From NCBI GenBank assembly GCA_913048385.1, contig CAJWVZ010000010.1, positions 1 to 64,000 of the forward strand: DNA of 64,000 nucleotides, in the 5' to 3' direction. The notes under the pieces are model-generated. The model saw nothing but the letters and a program-made list of their open reading frames with translations. It had not been told where the DNA came from and ran no database searches. A program made the position numbers and the translations under genes. This stretch comes from an uncultured Gammaproteobacteria bacterium. GTDB lineage: Bacteria; Pseudomonadota; Gammaproteobacteria; Pseudomonadales; Pseudohongiellaceae. Below are positions 15,902 through 22,599 of this stretch, in pieces (positions within the stretch are counted from its first letter, which is position 1; every line of letters begins with the position of its first letter).

Positions 15902-16054
15902 CTACAAATTTTTACCACAGCATTTTTTAAATTTACGGCCATTACCACAGATACATGGATCGTTGCGTCCAACCTTTGGAGCGTTGCGTGTGATAGGCGT
16001 TTTTGAAGGACAACAGCTTGTGTCGGTGCATTTAGGTTTTTCGTTCATATTCAT
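15902..16054 (-). CDS. SEC-C zinc-motif miniprotein
   Basis: 50 residues, missed by long-ORF rules. The C-terminal half reads [20 protein letters not shown], a complete SEC-C metal-binding motif (Cys-x-Cys...Cys-Cys) as at the C-terminus of SecA and in many small proteins. The N-terminal half has a CTDTSCC cluster. Two in-frame ATGs (16054, 16048); the first is used here. Probably binds zinc; role unknown. It lies just inside the att-like fragment at 15806. Confidence 0.75.
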   Translation of the reverse strand: MNMNEKPKCTDTSCCPSKTPITRNAPKVGRNDPCICGNGRKFKKCCGKNL

Positions 16055-16139
16055 TCCAAGTTATCCCATTGGTGGGGTAGCAAGTATACCCGAGGGGCAT
16101 CCCATCTTTAAGCAAATAAGTAAGCGCGATGCTTAAAAC

Positions 16140-16607
16140 TTAACCTCCGTTGTTATTCGTAGCCTTTATCTGGCGTATAGAAAGATAGAACATCACGGGC
16201 ACTACCAGCACCAGTATTGGTTGTACAAGTGCGGCAGGCGCCACTGATACTGTCTCTATACTTTTGAAAAATGCCAAGATAATTCGCGAACCCCATTCGA
16301 AAAATATAAAGATATACATCAGTGGAATCAGACGCCGATAACGCAATGCCACAATAAGATACATCACACCAATCATCAGTTGAGCAATCCCCCATTGCGC
16401 AAATAGAAAGATCACACCCTCTGCGCCGCCTTGAGTAAAAGCATCCAATGGGATCGTCGCAATAGACTGAGCACCGCCATCTCCCGCAAATATATGAACA
16501 CAACTTCGGCAGATTGTGAGCAACGTTATAAAGTAGAAGAAAACCAAAGAAAGCCTGTGTCCTTCAAAGGCATTGTCCACTTGGCCCGGTAAGATTTTTT
16601 CTAACAT
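16140..16607 (-). CDS. Small integral membrane protein, unknown function
   Basis: 155 residues from ATG 16607, which follows AAAAGAGATAAACTT; the in-frame extension to 16700 lacks a ribosome site. Four predicted helices: LSLVFFYFITLLTICRSCVH, GVIFLFAQWGIAQLMIGVMY, LIPLMYIFIFFEWGSRIILAF and ALVQPILVLVVPVMFYLSI. The pattern resembles the uncharacterised small four-helix membrane proteins common in marine gammaproteobacteria; no enzyme motif is visible. Confidence 0.65.
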   Translation of the reverse strand: MLEKILPGQVDNAFEGHRLSLVFFYFITLLTICRSCVHIFAGDGGAQSIATIPLDAFTQGGAEGVIFLFAQWGIAQLMIGVMYLIVALRYRRLIPLMYIFIFFEWGSRIILAFFKSIETVSVAPAALVQPILVLVVPVMFYLSIRQIKATNNNGG

Positions 16608-16948
16608 AAGTTTATCTCTTTTCGTTATTTTATGATTTATGCTCTCAAGGAGACTAGTATTCCCCTCGTTGAAAGAAAGTGCAATCAAACACGCAACCAA
16701 CTACCCCACCCCCTTTTTTCTAGTATTCCTCTACCCCGCACCCCACCCCTGGGGGTACACCCCGATAAGACAGAATGGTTCCATTGTGCCCGTATACATA
16801 CTATTCTGGACGAAGAATCAGCCTTTTTATAAGGGCATCATGTTAACGTCGCTTTTTGGAAGCTGAGATATTACGATTTATACTCGCGATATTTTGCAGA
16901 ACGATGCTGCCAACATGTTTACATCAACTTATTGGGGCGTATAGTTAA
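16608..16948. other. Intergenic region, C-rich tract
   Basis: 341 bp between divergent genes at 16607 and 16949. It contains an unusual C-rich stretch (about 16701-16762) with CACCCCTGGGGGTACACCCC; the strand asymmetry (C on plus) is unlike the neighbours. No ORF with a convincing ribosome site; the two short overlapping frames at 16632-16866 are not supported. Confidence 0.4.
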
Positions 16949-17872
16949 ATGATAAAGATCTTTATCACTCTCCTTCTAGCAATTGTCGTATCTTTTCCTA
17001 CCTCTTATTTTTATTTTAAATATTCTTTTCTCAATAATTTAAAAGCTAATTCTGAGATAGTGGAGACTAGTTTAGGCTCTGTTGAATACACCCTGAAGGG
17101 GAATACTGGTCCAGTTTTACTCTTTATTCATGGGACGCCTGGCGGGTACGATCAGACGGCTGAGGCGACTGACAAGTTCAGAGTATTGACTCCATCAAGA
17201 CCTGGATACCTACGAACATCTATTCTTCTTGGGAAAACTCCTCTTGAGCAAGCCAAGGTTTTTAAGGCACTACTTGATGCATTGGGTATCGATAAAGTAA
17301 CAGTAATGGGGGTTTCTGGTGGCGGCCCTTCATCTTTGGAATTTGCTGCAAAATTTCCAGAAAGAACACATGGGTTGATTGCTTTTGAGGCGGTAAGCTA
17401 CGCAGAAGATTTTACTGAAACCGATGCAGAAATCATTAGCGCTTCTGATTTTAGTCTTTGGATTCAACTTGCTTCTATGTCTTTTCTGAGCAATAAAAAT
17501 CTTGCTTCTGCGATCCTTCCTAACCCAAATAACAGGGAAAAGCTTCTTAATGAACCAAAAAATGTAGAAGAGCTAAAAAAATTAGTTTGGTCAATTTGGC
17601 CACTAAGTGCAAGACAAGAAGGGATTAAAAATGATTATGAGCAATTTTCAAATTTCTCCGCTCCGCTAAATGAAATTACAGTCCCGACATTGGCTATTCA
17701 TGGAAATGAAGACATTAATGTAGACATAAGTCATGCAACAACGCTAATTGAAAATATTCAGGGTGCTGAGTTATACACAGTAAAGGGAGGAGACCATTAC
17801 ATGAGTTCAACTCATTCCGAAGAAATAAATCCTTTGATTGAAAAATTCATTCTTGAATATAGCCTTCAGTAG
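16949..17872 (+). CDS. Membrane-anchored alpha/beta hydrolase
   Basis: 307 residues. One N-terminal membrane segment (about residues 4-24), then an alpha/beta hydrolase domain: oxyanion motif HGTPGG at 61-66, nucleophile elbow GVSGGG at 121-126 (Ser123), an Asp in HGNEDINVDISH and the catalytic His in GGDHYMS near the C-terminus. Complete catalytic set, length normal. Probably faces the periplasm as an esterase or similar; substrate unknown. Its AT content is higher than in the flanking core genes. Confidence 0.85.
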   Translation: MIKIFITLLLAIVVSFPTSYFYFKYSFLNNLKANSEIVETSLGSVEYTLKGNTGPVLLFIHGTPGGYDQTAEATDKFRVLTPSRPGYLRTSILLGKTPLEQAKVFKALLDALGIDKVTVMGVSGGGPSSLEFAAKFPERTHGLIAFEAVSYAEDFTETDAEIISASDFSLWIQLASMSFLSNKNLASAILPNPNNREKLLNEPKNVEELKKLVWSIWPLSARQEGIKNDYEQFSNFSAPLNEITVPTLAIHGNEDINVDISHATTLIENIQGAELYTVKGGDHYMSSTHSEEINPLIEKFILEYSLQ

Positions 17873-17957
17873 CTTGAACTTTTGGAAATCACGAGAAACT
17901 CTGATTATTCACCCTTTTTTTACAGCAATAAAGAATTTAGATATAGAGGATTTACAA

Positions 17958-18113
17958 ATGAGATTTGCGTTCGCGACCATCTTAATTAGTTTTTCAGCAG
18001 CGTTGTCTGCTCAAACAGGTGCGCTAAATACTCCACAGGGGAACTTAATTGGTGAGCTCTCAGATAAGGCAAGTGCTGTGCGTGTATTTCGTGGCATAAA
18101 AGGTGAATTTTAA
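17958..18113 (+). pseudogene. Truncated N-terminus of a type B carboxylesterase
   Basis: 51 codons with a good ribosome site (AGAGGATTTACAA). Signal peptide MRFAFATILISFSAALSAQT followed by TPQGNLIGELSDKASAVRVFRGI, which is the start of a carboxylesterase type B domain (usual continuation PYAxPPVGxLRW). Instead the frame passes into KGEF and stops, and the break coincides with a copy of the recurring element (ATAAAAGGTGAATTTTAAAA). The remaining 450 or so residues of the enzyme are absent from the window. Interpreted as a recombination remnant; the small secreted peptide could still be made. Confidence 0.7.
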
Positions 18114-18120
18114 AAAAGGT
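18097..18120 (+). repeat. Short upstream element copy fused to the esterase remnant
   Basis: ATAAAAGGTGAATTTTAAAA then AAGG aligns with CTAAAGGTGAATTTGAAAAA of the copy at 19101. It contains the stop codon of the esterase remnant and leads to the leader ORF at 18128. Confidence 0.5.
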
Positions 18121-18127
18121 ATTGGGC

Positions 18128-18217
18128 ATGATCAAACCGTTAACTGCAATAACTCTTCTATGCCTGTCTATTGTAATTCCCGCCGCCTCCAACAGAAGTG
18201 CTATCATATTTTCATGA
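18128..18217 (+). CDS. Short leader ORF (signal-peptide-like), coupled to the next gene
   Basis: 29 residues, MIKPLTAITLLCLSIVIPAA then SNRSAIIFS. Hydrophobic, like a signal peptide with no mature protein. Its stop TGA (18215-18217) overlaps the ATG of the membrane protein at 18214 (ATGA). Homologous to the leader at 21774 in both sequence and arrangement, although the genes behind them are unrelated. Either a decayed gene start or a functional coupling leader. Confidence 0.5.
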   Translation: MIKPLTAITLLCLSIVIPAASNRSAIIFS

Positions 18218-18699
18218 TAGAACAACAAATCCTTATAACAATAGCAACGCTTGCTGTAACTCTAGCTGGGTTTTCAGGTGTAGTGGGTATTTTTACTAAA
18301 GAACTGCCTGATGATAAAACCCATAAACTAGAAACTTTATTATTTCAAAGTGGTGCAGCGTTATTTGCCTCTCTTACTACTCTAATTACTTCTCAGATAG
18401 ATGGAGCTTTAAAGAGTGAAGAAGAGTTTAGAGAGTTTTGGATGATCTCTAGTTGGGTTTACATAATCATTACAATAATAGTTTTGACTTTTGCTACTAT
18501 CGATATAATCAAAACTAAGAGTTACAAGGAAATTAATTACGATATTCTATTTTATTTTTCTTTCTTTGTTGTTATTGCGCTGCTAATTTTTAATGCACTA
18601 TATATTCAAGATGCTTATTTATTTCATATAGCGCTGGAGATAAACCTAGCTTTTGCATTCGTGTCTTTTTACACGCTAGTAATACCTCCAAAAGGATAA
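18214..18699 (+). CDS. Small membrane protein, four predicted helices
   Basis: 161 residues from ATG 18214, inside the ATGA overlap with the leader ORF; starting at 18103 would extend it through the leader in another frame and is not supported. Predicted helices: ILITIATLAVTLAGFSGVVG, LFQSGAALFASLTTLIT, VYIIITIIVLTFATIDII and a C-terminal pair (ILFYFSFFVVIALLIFNALY, IALEINLAFAFVSFYTLVI). The first helix with AVTLAGFSGVVGIF resembles a family of small uncharacterised bacterial membrane proteins. No function known. Confidence 0.65.
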   Translation: MIEQQILITIATLAVTLAGFSGVVGIFTKELPDDKTHKLETLLFQSGAALFASLTTLITSQIDGALKSEEEFREFWMISSWVYIIITIIVLTFATIDIIKTKSYKEINYDILFYFSFFVVIALLIFNALYIQDAYLFHIALEINLAFAFVSFYTLVIPPKG

Positions 18700-19030
18700 A
18701 TTAATAATAAAGAGAGGAGTTACTGCAGGTTGTGGATAATTACAAACACTGTAACTCAATGTCCTACTCCCCCCCTTGCTCTATTTGATGTTACCAAGAG
18801 TGTTACTAAAATCTAAAGCCATTGCACTCAAGATCCCTCCTCCCAAAACTATTTGAACCCGAGTCTGTATTTCGAAAAGGCGTGGCTGGCAAGGTATACA
18901 GCATGGGCTTCTTAAACTTGGAGAGAACATCTCTTAACAGAAGTCCAAAATACCTCGCCAACCACCAAAACGTCCCGACTTCTTAAACGTAAGCTTTAGC
19001 AAAACCCTTCGCATGAAGTTGAAGGGTGAG
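18700..19030 (+). other. Intergenic region with long stem-loop
   Basis: No gene seen. Main structure is a stem-loop with arms GTGGCTGGCAAGGTAT (18882-18897) and ATACCTCGCCAACCAC (18950-18965), 14 of 16 paired, loop of 52 nt. The loop holds a nested imperfect pairing GGGCTTCT/AGAAGTCC. A second hairpin follows, AACCCTTC/GAAGGGT at about 19003-19027. Framing bases are shared with the element at 4767-4833. The region ends in the upstream element at 19031. Confidence 0.6.
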
Positions 19031-19117
19031 TGATTTTTAGGGATGGGGAGGGTCTGGCTTTGCGGTTAATATTTATAGTACGCTAACCCACTTACTAAAG
19101 GTGAATTTGAAAAAGAG
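19031..19117 (+). repeat. Upstream element, full-length copy
   Basis: From TGATTTTTAGGGATGGGGAG through GGTCTGGC, GCGGTTAATATTTATAGTAC, GCTAACCCACTTACTAAAGG and TGAATTTGAAAAAGAGG, up to the ATG at 19127. By eye about 87 percent identical to the copy at 22507 over about 92 bp, although the genes that follow are unrelated. Contains TATAGT as a possible -10; no good -35 is evident. Confidence 0.75.
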
Positions 19118-19126
19118 GACAGCGTA

Positions 19127-21109
19127 ATGAAATATTTTTCGGTAGGTAATCTTGAATATTTAGTTTCCAATGTGGCCTCATTGTTACCAGAGAATTATCG
19201 CGAAATAAAACCACAGTGGGGGCTTGCGACAAGTGAAATATTCTTGTTGGAGAATTATGATAATCCTGTTGTTTTGGTAGCTCCAGAAAACGATCAGGAT
19301 TCGGAGGACTGGCCTCTAGGTATATTTGAATTGGACGGTGATGTCGAGAAGATAGATTGGATTGGCTTTAACAACTGGAGCTCGTACAGCGGTACTTTCT
19401 TATTTGATGCAAACGATGATGGGCTCAGTGATCTATTCGTGCCGGGCCAAAGTGGGCATAATCCGACCGGCTCTCAAGGAGAGATACCTTTCCTTGCGTT
19501 GAATAGTAAATCTGGGTTCGAAGATATTTCAGGCGATGTTTTTACTGAACCGTCATATACCCATGGTTGGACTTTTGGGGATTTTGATGGCAATGGGTTT
19601 ACTGACATCGTCTTAAACAGTCTAAAGTACGATGAATTGCCCTTATCGACTATAATGATGAGTCAGGGCGACGGTACGTTCGTTAGCCGACGCGATTTAT
19701 TACCTGCTGAAATTGCGGGTGATAAAGCCATGCCTCCTTCGGGCCCTCAGCTACCAAATTACATGTCACTCGCGATTCGCAGTGGTGACATGGATAATGA
19801 TGGTGATTTAGATCTGATTGTTCCAGAATATAAAACTAATGGTTGGGAGGAAGATAAAGGTTTTTTCCTGAAAAAACTTAATCCCCAGATTTGGATTAAT
19901 GACGGGTCTGGAAAATTTTCATTTTCTGAAAAAATACTGCCCTTATACGATCAAACAGCATCCACGTATTTCGCGAACGATCTCGAGGTTGTTGATATTA
20001 ATAAAGATGGAAAACTTGAAGTTATATACGCCGTTGATACCGGAGACATAGGTGTAAACGAAAACTACTTGTCTGACCATCTTGTGATTCTGCAAGAAAC
20101 TGATGCTGAAGGGTATCAAAATGTTGCAAAAAAATTGGTCGGTAATGATAAGTTAAAAGTCGATGGATATTGGCCAATTGATATTAGTTATAATGATCTA
20201 AATGTCGATGGATATGAAGATATAGTGGTCTCACTCTCTCCTTGGGGTGGGGTCGATGCAAAAGACCCGGCAGTTGTAATTTATTACAACAATGGTAACG
20301 GGTATTACTCTCCTGAGCTCGTTTCCGTTTCTACACAATGGGCTGTCAATTTTAAACTTTTTGATGATGATGGTGATGGTGTTCGCGACGCCTACATGTT
20401 CAATCGTGGGAACACTGTAGACGGTGAAGGCTCTTATGTTCGCTATTCCGGTCAGTTAATTAATCAAGTTAAGGATAGATCAGGCACTGATGGGGACGAT
20501 ATCTTAGTTGGTTTTGGTGATGGCGGTGTACTAAGTCCCGGGCTCGGTAATGATCTTCTGGTTGGTGGCAATGGAGTAGACGTTGCGTCTTTTGCTATTG
20601 CATCAAATCAGGTTTCTTTGCTTAAGTCTTCGTCAGGTGTAAGCGATCACGATTGGAAAATAAAGACTGAAGTAGAAAACAACACCTTAATTTCGGTAGA
20701 AAGAATTTCATTTAAAGATAAAAAAATAGCTCTAGATCTCGAAGGAAGTGCCGGCATCACGGCAAAAGTCTTGGGCGCTTTCCTGGGTGAAGCAGGCGTG
20801 TCTCAACCAGATTTAGTAGGCATTGGTCTTGGTCTTGTAGACAATGGGCTCACATATGAAGGGTTTCTAGAACAAGCAATCGTTGCTATTTTTGGACCTG
20901 ACCCAAGCGGTGCCGATATGGTGAAGCATTTTTATCAGTCTCTCACCGGTCAAGCAGCGCCTGAAGCTTTAGTTAATCAGTATGCCGGTTTAATTGATGG
21001 TGGCAGTCTGGCTCCGGTTGATCTTGCGATGCAAGTCGCTGAGAGCGAATTGAACATACAAAACGTCGGTTTAATTGGGTTGACTCAAACTGGATTGGAT
21101 TATATTTAA
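19127..21109 (+). CDS. FG-GAP/VCBS-repeat protein with RTX and DUF4214-like C-terminus
   Basis: 660 residues, acidic, no N-terminal signal peptide. Residues about 95-440 carry FG-GAP/VCBS repeats with calcium-loop patterns (DANDDGLSDLFV, DFDGNGFTDIVL, DMDNDGDLDLIV, DINKDGKLEVIY, NVDGYEDIVV, DDDGDGVRDAYM). Around residue 453 begins an RTX-like segment (GTDGDDILVGFGDG, GLGNDLLVGGNGVD). The last 110 residues (SLTGQAAPEALVNQYAGLID) resemble DUF4214-type modules. Features indicate a calcium-stabilised beta-propeller exported by a type I system to the surface or medium. Partner or substrate unknown; no exporter genes nearby. ATG 19127 follows AAAAAGAGGACAGCGTA. Confidence 0.8.
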   Translation: MKYFSVGNLEYLVSNVASLLPENYREIKPQWGLATSEIFLLENYDNPVVLVAPENDQDSEDWPLGIFELDGDVEKIDWIGFNNWSSYSGTFLFDANDDGLSDLFVPGQSGHNPTGSQGEIPFLALNSKSGFEDISGDVFTEPSYTHGWTFGDFDGNGFTDIVLNSLKYDELPLSTIMMSQGDGTFVSRRDLLPAEIAGDKAMPPSGPQLPNYMSLAIRSGDMDNDGDLDLIVPEYKTNGWEEDKGFFLKKLNPQIWINDGSGKFSFSEKILPLYDQTASTYFANDLEVVDINKDGKLEVIYAVDTGDIGVNENYLSDHLVILQETDAEGYQNVAKKLVGNDKLKVDGYWPIDISYNDLNVDGYEDIVVSLSPWGGVDAKDPAVVIYYNNGNGYYSPELVSVSTQWAVNFKLFDDDGDGVRDAYMFNRGNTVDGEGSYVRYSGQLINQVKDRSGTDGDDILVGFGDGGVLSPGLGNDLLVGGNGVDVASFAIASNQVSLLKSSSGVSDHDWKIKTEVENNTLISVERISFKDKKIALDLEGSAGITAKVLGAFLGEAGVSQPDLVGIGLGLVDNGLTYEGFLEQAIVAIFGPDPSGADMVKHFYQSLTGQAAPEALVNQYAGLIDGGSLAPVDLAMQVAESELNIQNVGLIGLTQTGLDYI

Positions 21110-21207
21110 GTTAATAAAAATATCTGGTCACGGTTATCATCTGCATATGTAAAATATGACTGTAAAGAAAAAAAGATTAAAGAATAAAGCGAATTAATAT
21201 AAGAAGA

Positions 21208-21246
21208 GGGCTAGGCCACTCACTAAAGGTAAATTCGAAAAAAATA
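21208..21246 (+). repeat. Upstream element copy
   Basis: GGGCTAGGCCACTCACTAAA then GGTAAATTCGAAAAAAAT, aligning with the distal half of the element (GGCTAACCCACTTACTAAAGG). Lies 24 bp before the small membrane gene pair at 21270. Confidence 0.65.
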
Positions 21247-21269
21247 AAAAAGATTTTGGATTTAAAAAA

Positions 21270-21395
21270 ATGAAAAAGCGTATTTTTAGCCGTATGATTC
21301 AGTGTTGCCTAGATCATCCAAGATCGTTCTGGCCGATCATTGTTATTGGTGGTTTCGGAGACACGGTTTTTTATTACTGGTTCTCAGGAGAATGA
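21270..21395 (+). CDS. 41-residue membrane-type peptide
   Basis: MKKRIFSRMIQCCLDHPRSF followed by WPIIVIGGFGDTVFYYWFSGE: a basic amphipathic start and one short hydrophobic segment. Stop TGA overlaps the ATG of the next gene (21392) as ATGA, so the two are coupled. No family recognised. Confidence 0.5.
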   Translation: MKKRIFSRMIQCCLDHPRSFWPIIVIGGFGDTVFYYWFSGE

Positions 21396-21700
21396 TTTCT
21401 TCTTTAAGAGTGTTTGCTTACATTTGCATTTGGACAACGCCTCTCCAGATTGCATTAGTTTTGTGGGGCATCGGCATTATTGCCGTTACCGATCATAGTA
21501 TTATTTCACTATCAAATATCGAGTTTATTAGGAACTACCTTGGCTTTCTCCTCCCTATTATTGAGTGGGCATACGCTTGGTTTTGGATTGCTTTCTTAGA
21601 TTGGGTGTTTTCTCTACCGATGATTTTACACCAGACCGTTAAGGCAATTGTTTCTACGTGGCTTGGCTATTGGATACTGAAGAGGACAAAGAAACGATAA
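21392..21700 (+). CDS. Small integral membrane protein
   Basis: 102 residues starting at ATG 21392 in an ATGA overlap with the 41-residue ORF; an upstream in-frame extension to 21302 has no ribosome site. Predicted helices at about residues 8-34 (ICIWTTPLQIALVLWGIGIIAV), 45-73 (YLGFLLPIIEWAYAWFWIAF) and a third re-entrant or helical segment to the basic end KRTKKR. No motif. Small hydrophobic pair with a basic tail could suggest a holin-like or toxin-like role, but nothing in the sequence proves it. Confidence 0.55.
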   Translation: MISSLRVFAYICIWTTPLQIALVLWGIGIIAVTDHSIISLSNIEFIRNYLGFLLPIIEWAYAWFWIAFLDWVFSLPMILHQTVKAIVSTWLGYWILKRTKKR

Positions 21701-21773
21701 AAGGGCTACCTAGTCTGCTCGAATGATGACTATTCCTGATGTTTTTTGAGACCAGATTGGGTATCTTTTAGAC

Positions 21774-21842
21774 ATGAACAAACTGTTAATAACAATAACT
21801 CTTCTCTGCTTTTCTGTTGCTACTGATAAGGATTTATTATGA
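21774..21842 (+). CDS. Short leader ORF, second copy
   Basis: 22 residues: MNKLLITITLLCFSVATDKD then LL. Shares the core TAITLLCLS/TITLLCFS with the leader at 18128, and the DNA of the two aligns over about 45 bp (block AATAACTCTTCT identical). Stop TGA overlaps ATG 21839 of the next gene as ATGA, exactly as at 18214. Confidence 0.5.
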   Translation: MNKLLITITLLCFSVATDKDLL

Positions 21843-22324
21843 AAAAGATAATACTTGTCGCCATTTCTTTTTGGAGTTTATCTTATTCATCGCAAGCTTC
21901 GGAAAATTCAATAGAAGGTTTTTGGTTTGCTTCAGGCTCAATTGTTGAAATTAAGGTCTGCCAACAATTTATCTGCGCTGAAGTAGTGCACGTAATTACT
22001 GAGGAGGGAACGGATCCACTAACTGTCTTAGATGAAAATAATGACGAAAGAAAGCTTAGAAATAGAGCTCTGATCGGTATAAATTTATTTGATGGATTTG
22101 AAAAAGAACTTTTATCAGATGAAACCATAAAAGGCGGCAGAATATACGACCCCAGAAGAGGCAAGTTTTATAGTGCAGAGTTGGCTATGTTAGAAAATGG
22201 CAACTTACTTGTCGAAGGCTGCTTGCTCTTTATATGTGATGGGGAAGAATGGTTTCCGCTTGTAGTAACAATAAATCCAGATGGCTCGAGGCAGGCTACC
22301 CCTAAGGGTGCCCAAGGTATATAA
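21839..22324 (+). CDS. Secreted DUF2147-like protein
   Basis: 161 residues. Signal peptide MKKIILVAISFWSLSYSSQA, then SIEGFWFASGSIVEIKVCQQFICAEVV, KLRNRALIGINLFDGFEK and KGGRIYDPRRGKFYSAELAMLENGNLLVEGCLLFICDGEEWF (positions about residues 24-150). This is the calycin-like pattern of the DUF2147 family (G.W......I.I......GRI.D...GK.Y.....L...L.V.GC). The family is periplasmic and not biochemically defined. Start lies in the ATGA overlap with the leader ORF. Confidence 0.75.
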   Translation: MKKIILVAISFWSLSYSSQASENSIEGFWFASGSIVEIKVCQQFICAEVVHVITEEGTDPLTVLDENNDERKLRNRALIGINLFDGFEKELLSDETIKGGRIYDPRRGKFYSAELAMLENGNLLVEGCLLFICDGEEWFPLVVTINPDGSRQATPKGAQGI

Positions 22325-22362
22325 CGGCTATTACAGTGTCTAGATAACTTTAGGATTACACG

Positions 22363-22393
22363 TACTAAGAAAACATGGTGCCGAAGGCCGGCA
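22363..22393. repeat. tRNA-Leu 3'-end duplication (att-like)
   Basis: TACTAAGAAAAC-A-TGGTGCCGAAGGCCGG (22363-22391) repeats 24228-24256 with one mismatch in 29 bases. It covers the tRNA-Leu 3' end plus 13 bp of flanking sequence, and weaker similarity continues some 10 bp further left (TTTAGGATTACA against TTAAGGTTACA). The unit between the two copies contains one upstream element and the TPR-SGNH gene. Confidence 0.75.
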
Positions 22394-22506
22394 TATTAAT
22401 CTCTAAACCGCCTAAAAAAACGTATGCTTTACTTGCAGTTACAACTGGCGTTCCCGAAATTCCCGTAACGATTCCTGTAACCAACTTTATATACCAAGGG
22501 TGGCCC

Positions 22507-22594
22507 TGATTTTTAGGGGTGGGAGAGGTCTGGCGCTACGGTTAATAGTTATAGTAGGCTAACGCAATTACTAAAGCTAAATTTGAAAAAAGAG
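22507..22594 (+). repeat. Upstream element, full-length copy
   Basis: TGATTTTTAGGGGTGGGAGA, GGTCTGGCGCTACGGTTAAT, AGTTATAGTAGGCTAACGCA, ATTACTAAAGCTAAATTTGA, AAAAAGAG, leading to ATG 22600. Near-identical partner of the copy at 19031. Confidence 0.75.
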
Positions 22595-22599
22595 TCGTA

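Noticed and set aside
18103-18213. Longer start for the membrane protein at 18214
   Set aside because: It would run through the leader ORF in another frame without a ribosome site; the ATGA start at 18214 repeats the pattern seen at 21392 and 21839.
19074-19079. TATAGT in the element as a proven -10 box
   Set aside because: No acceptable -35 at 16-18 bp; kept only as a possibility.
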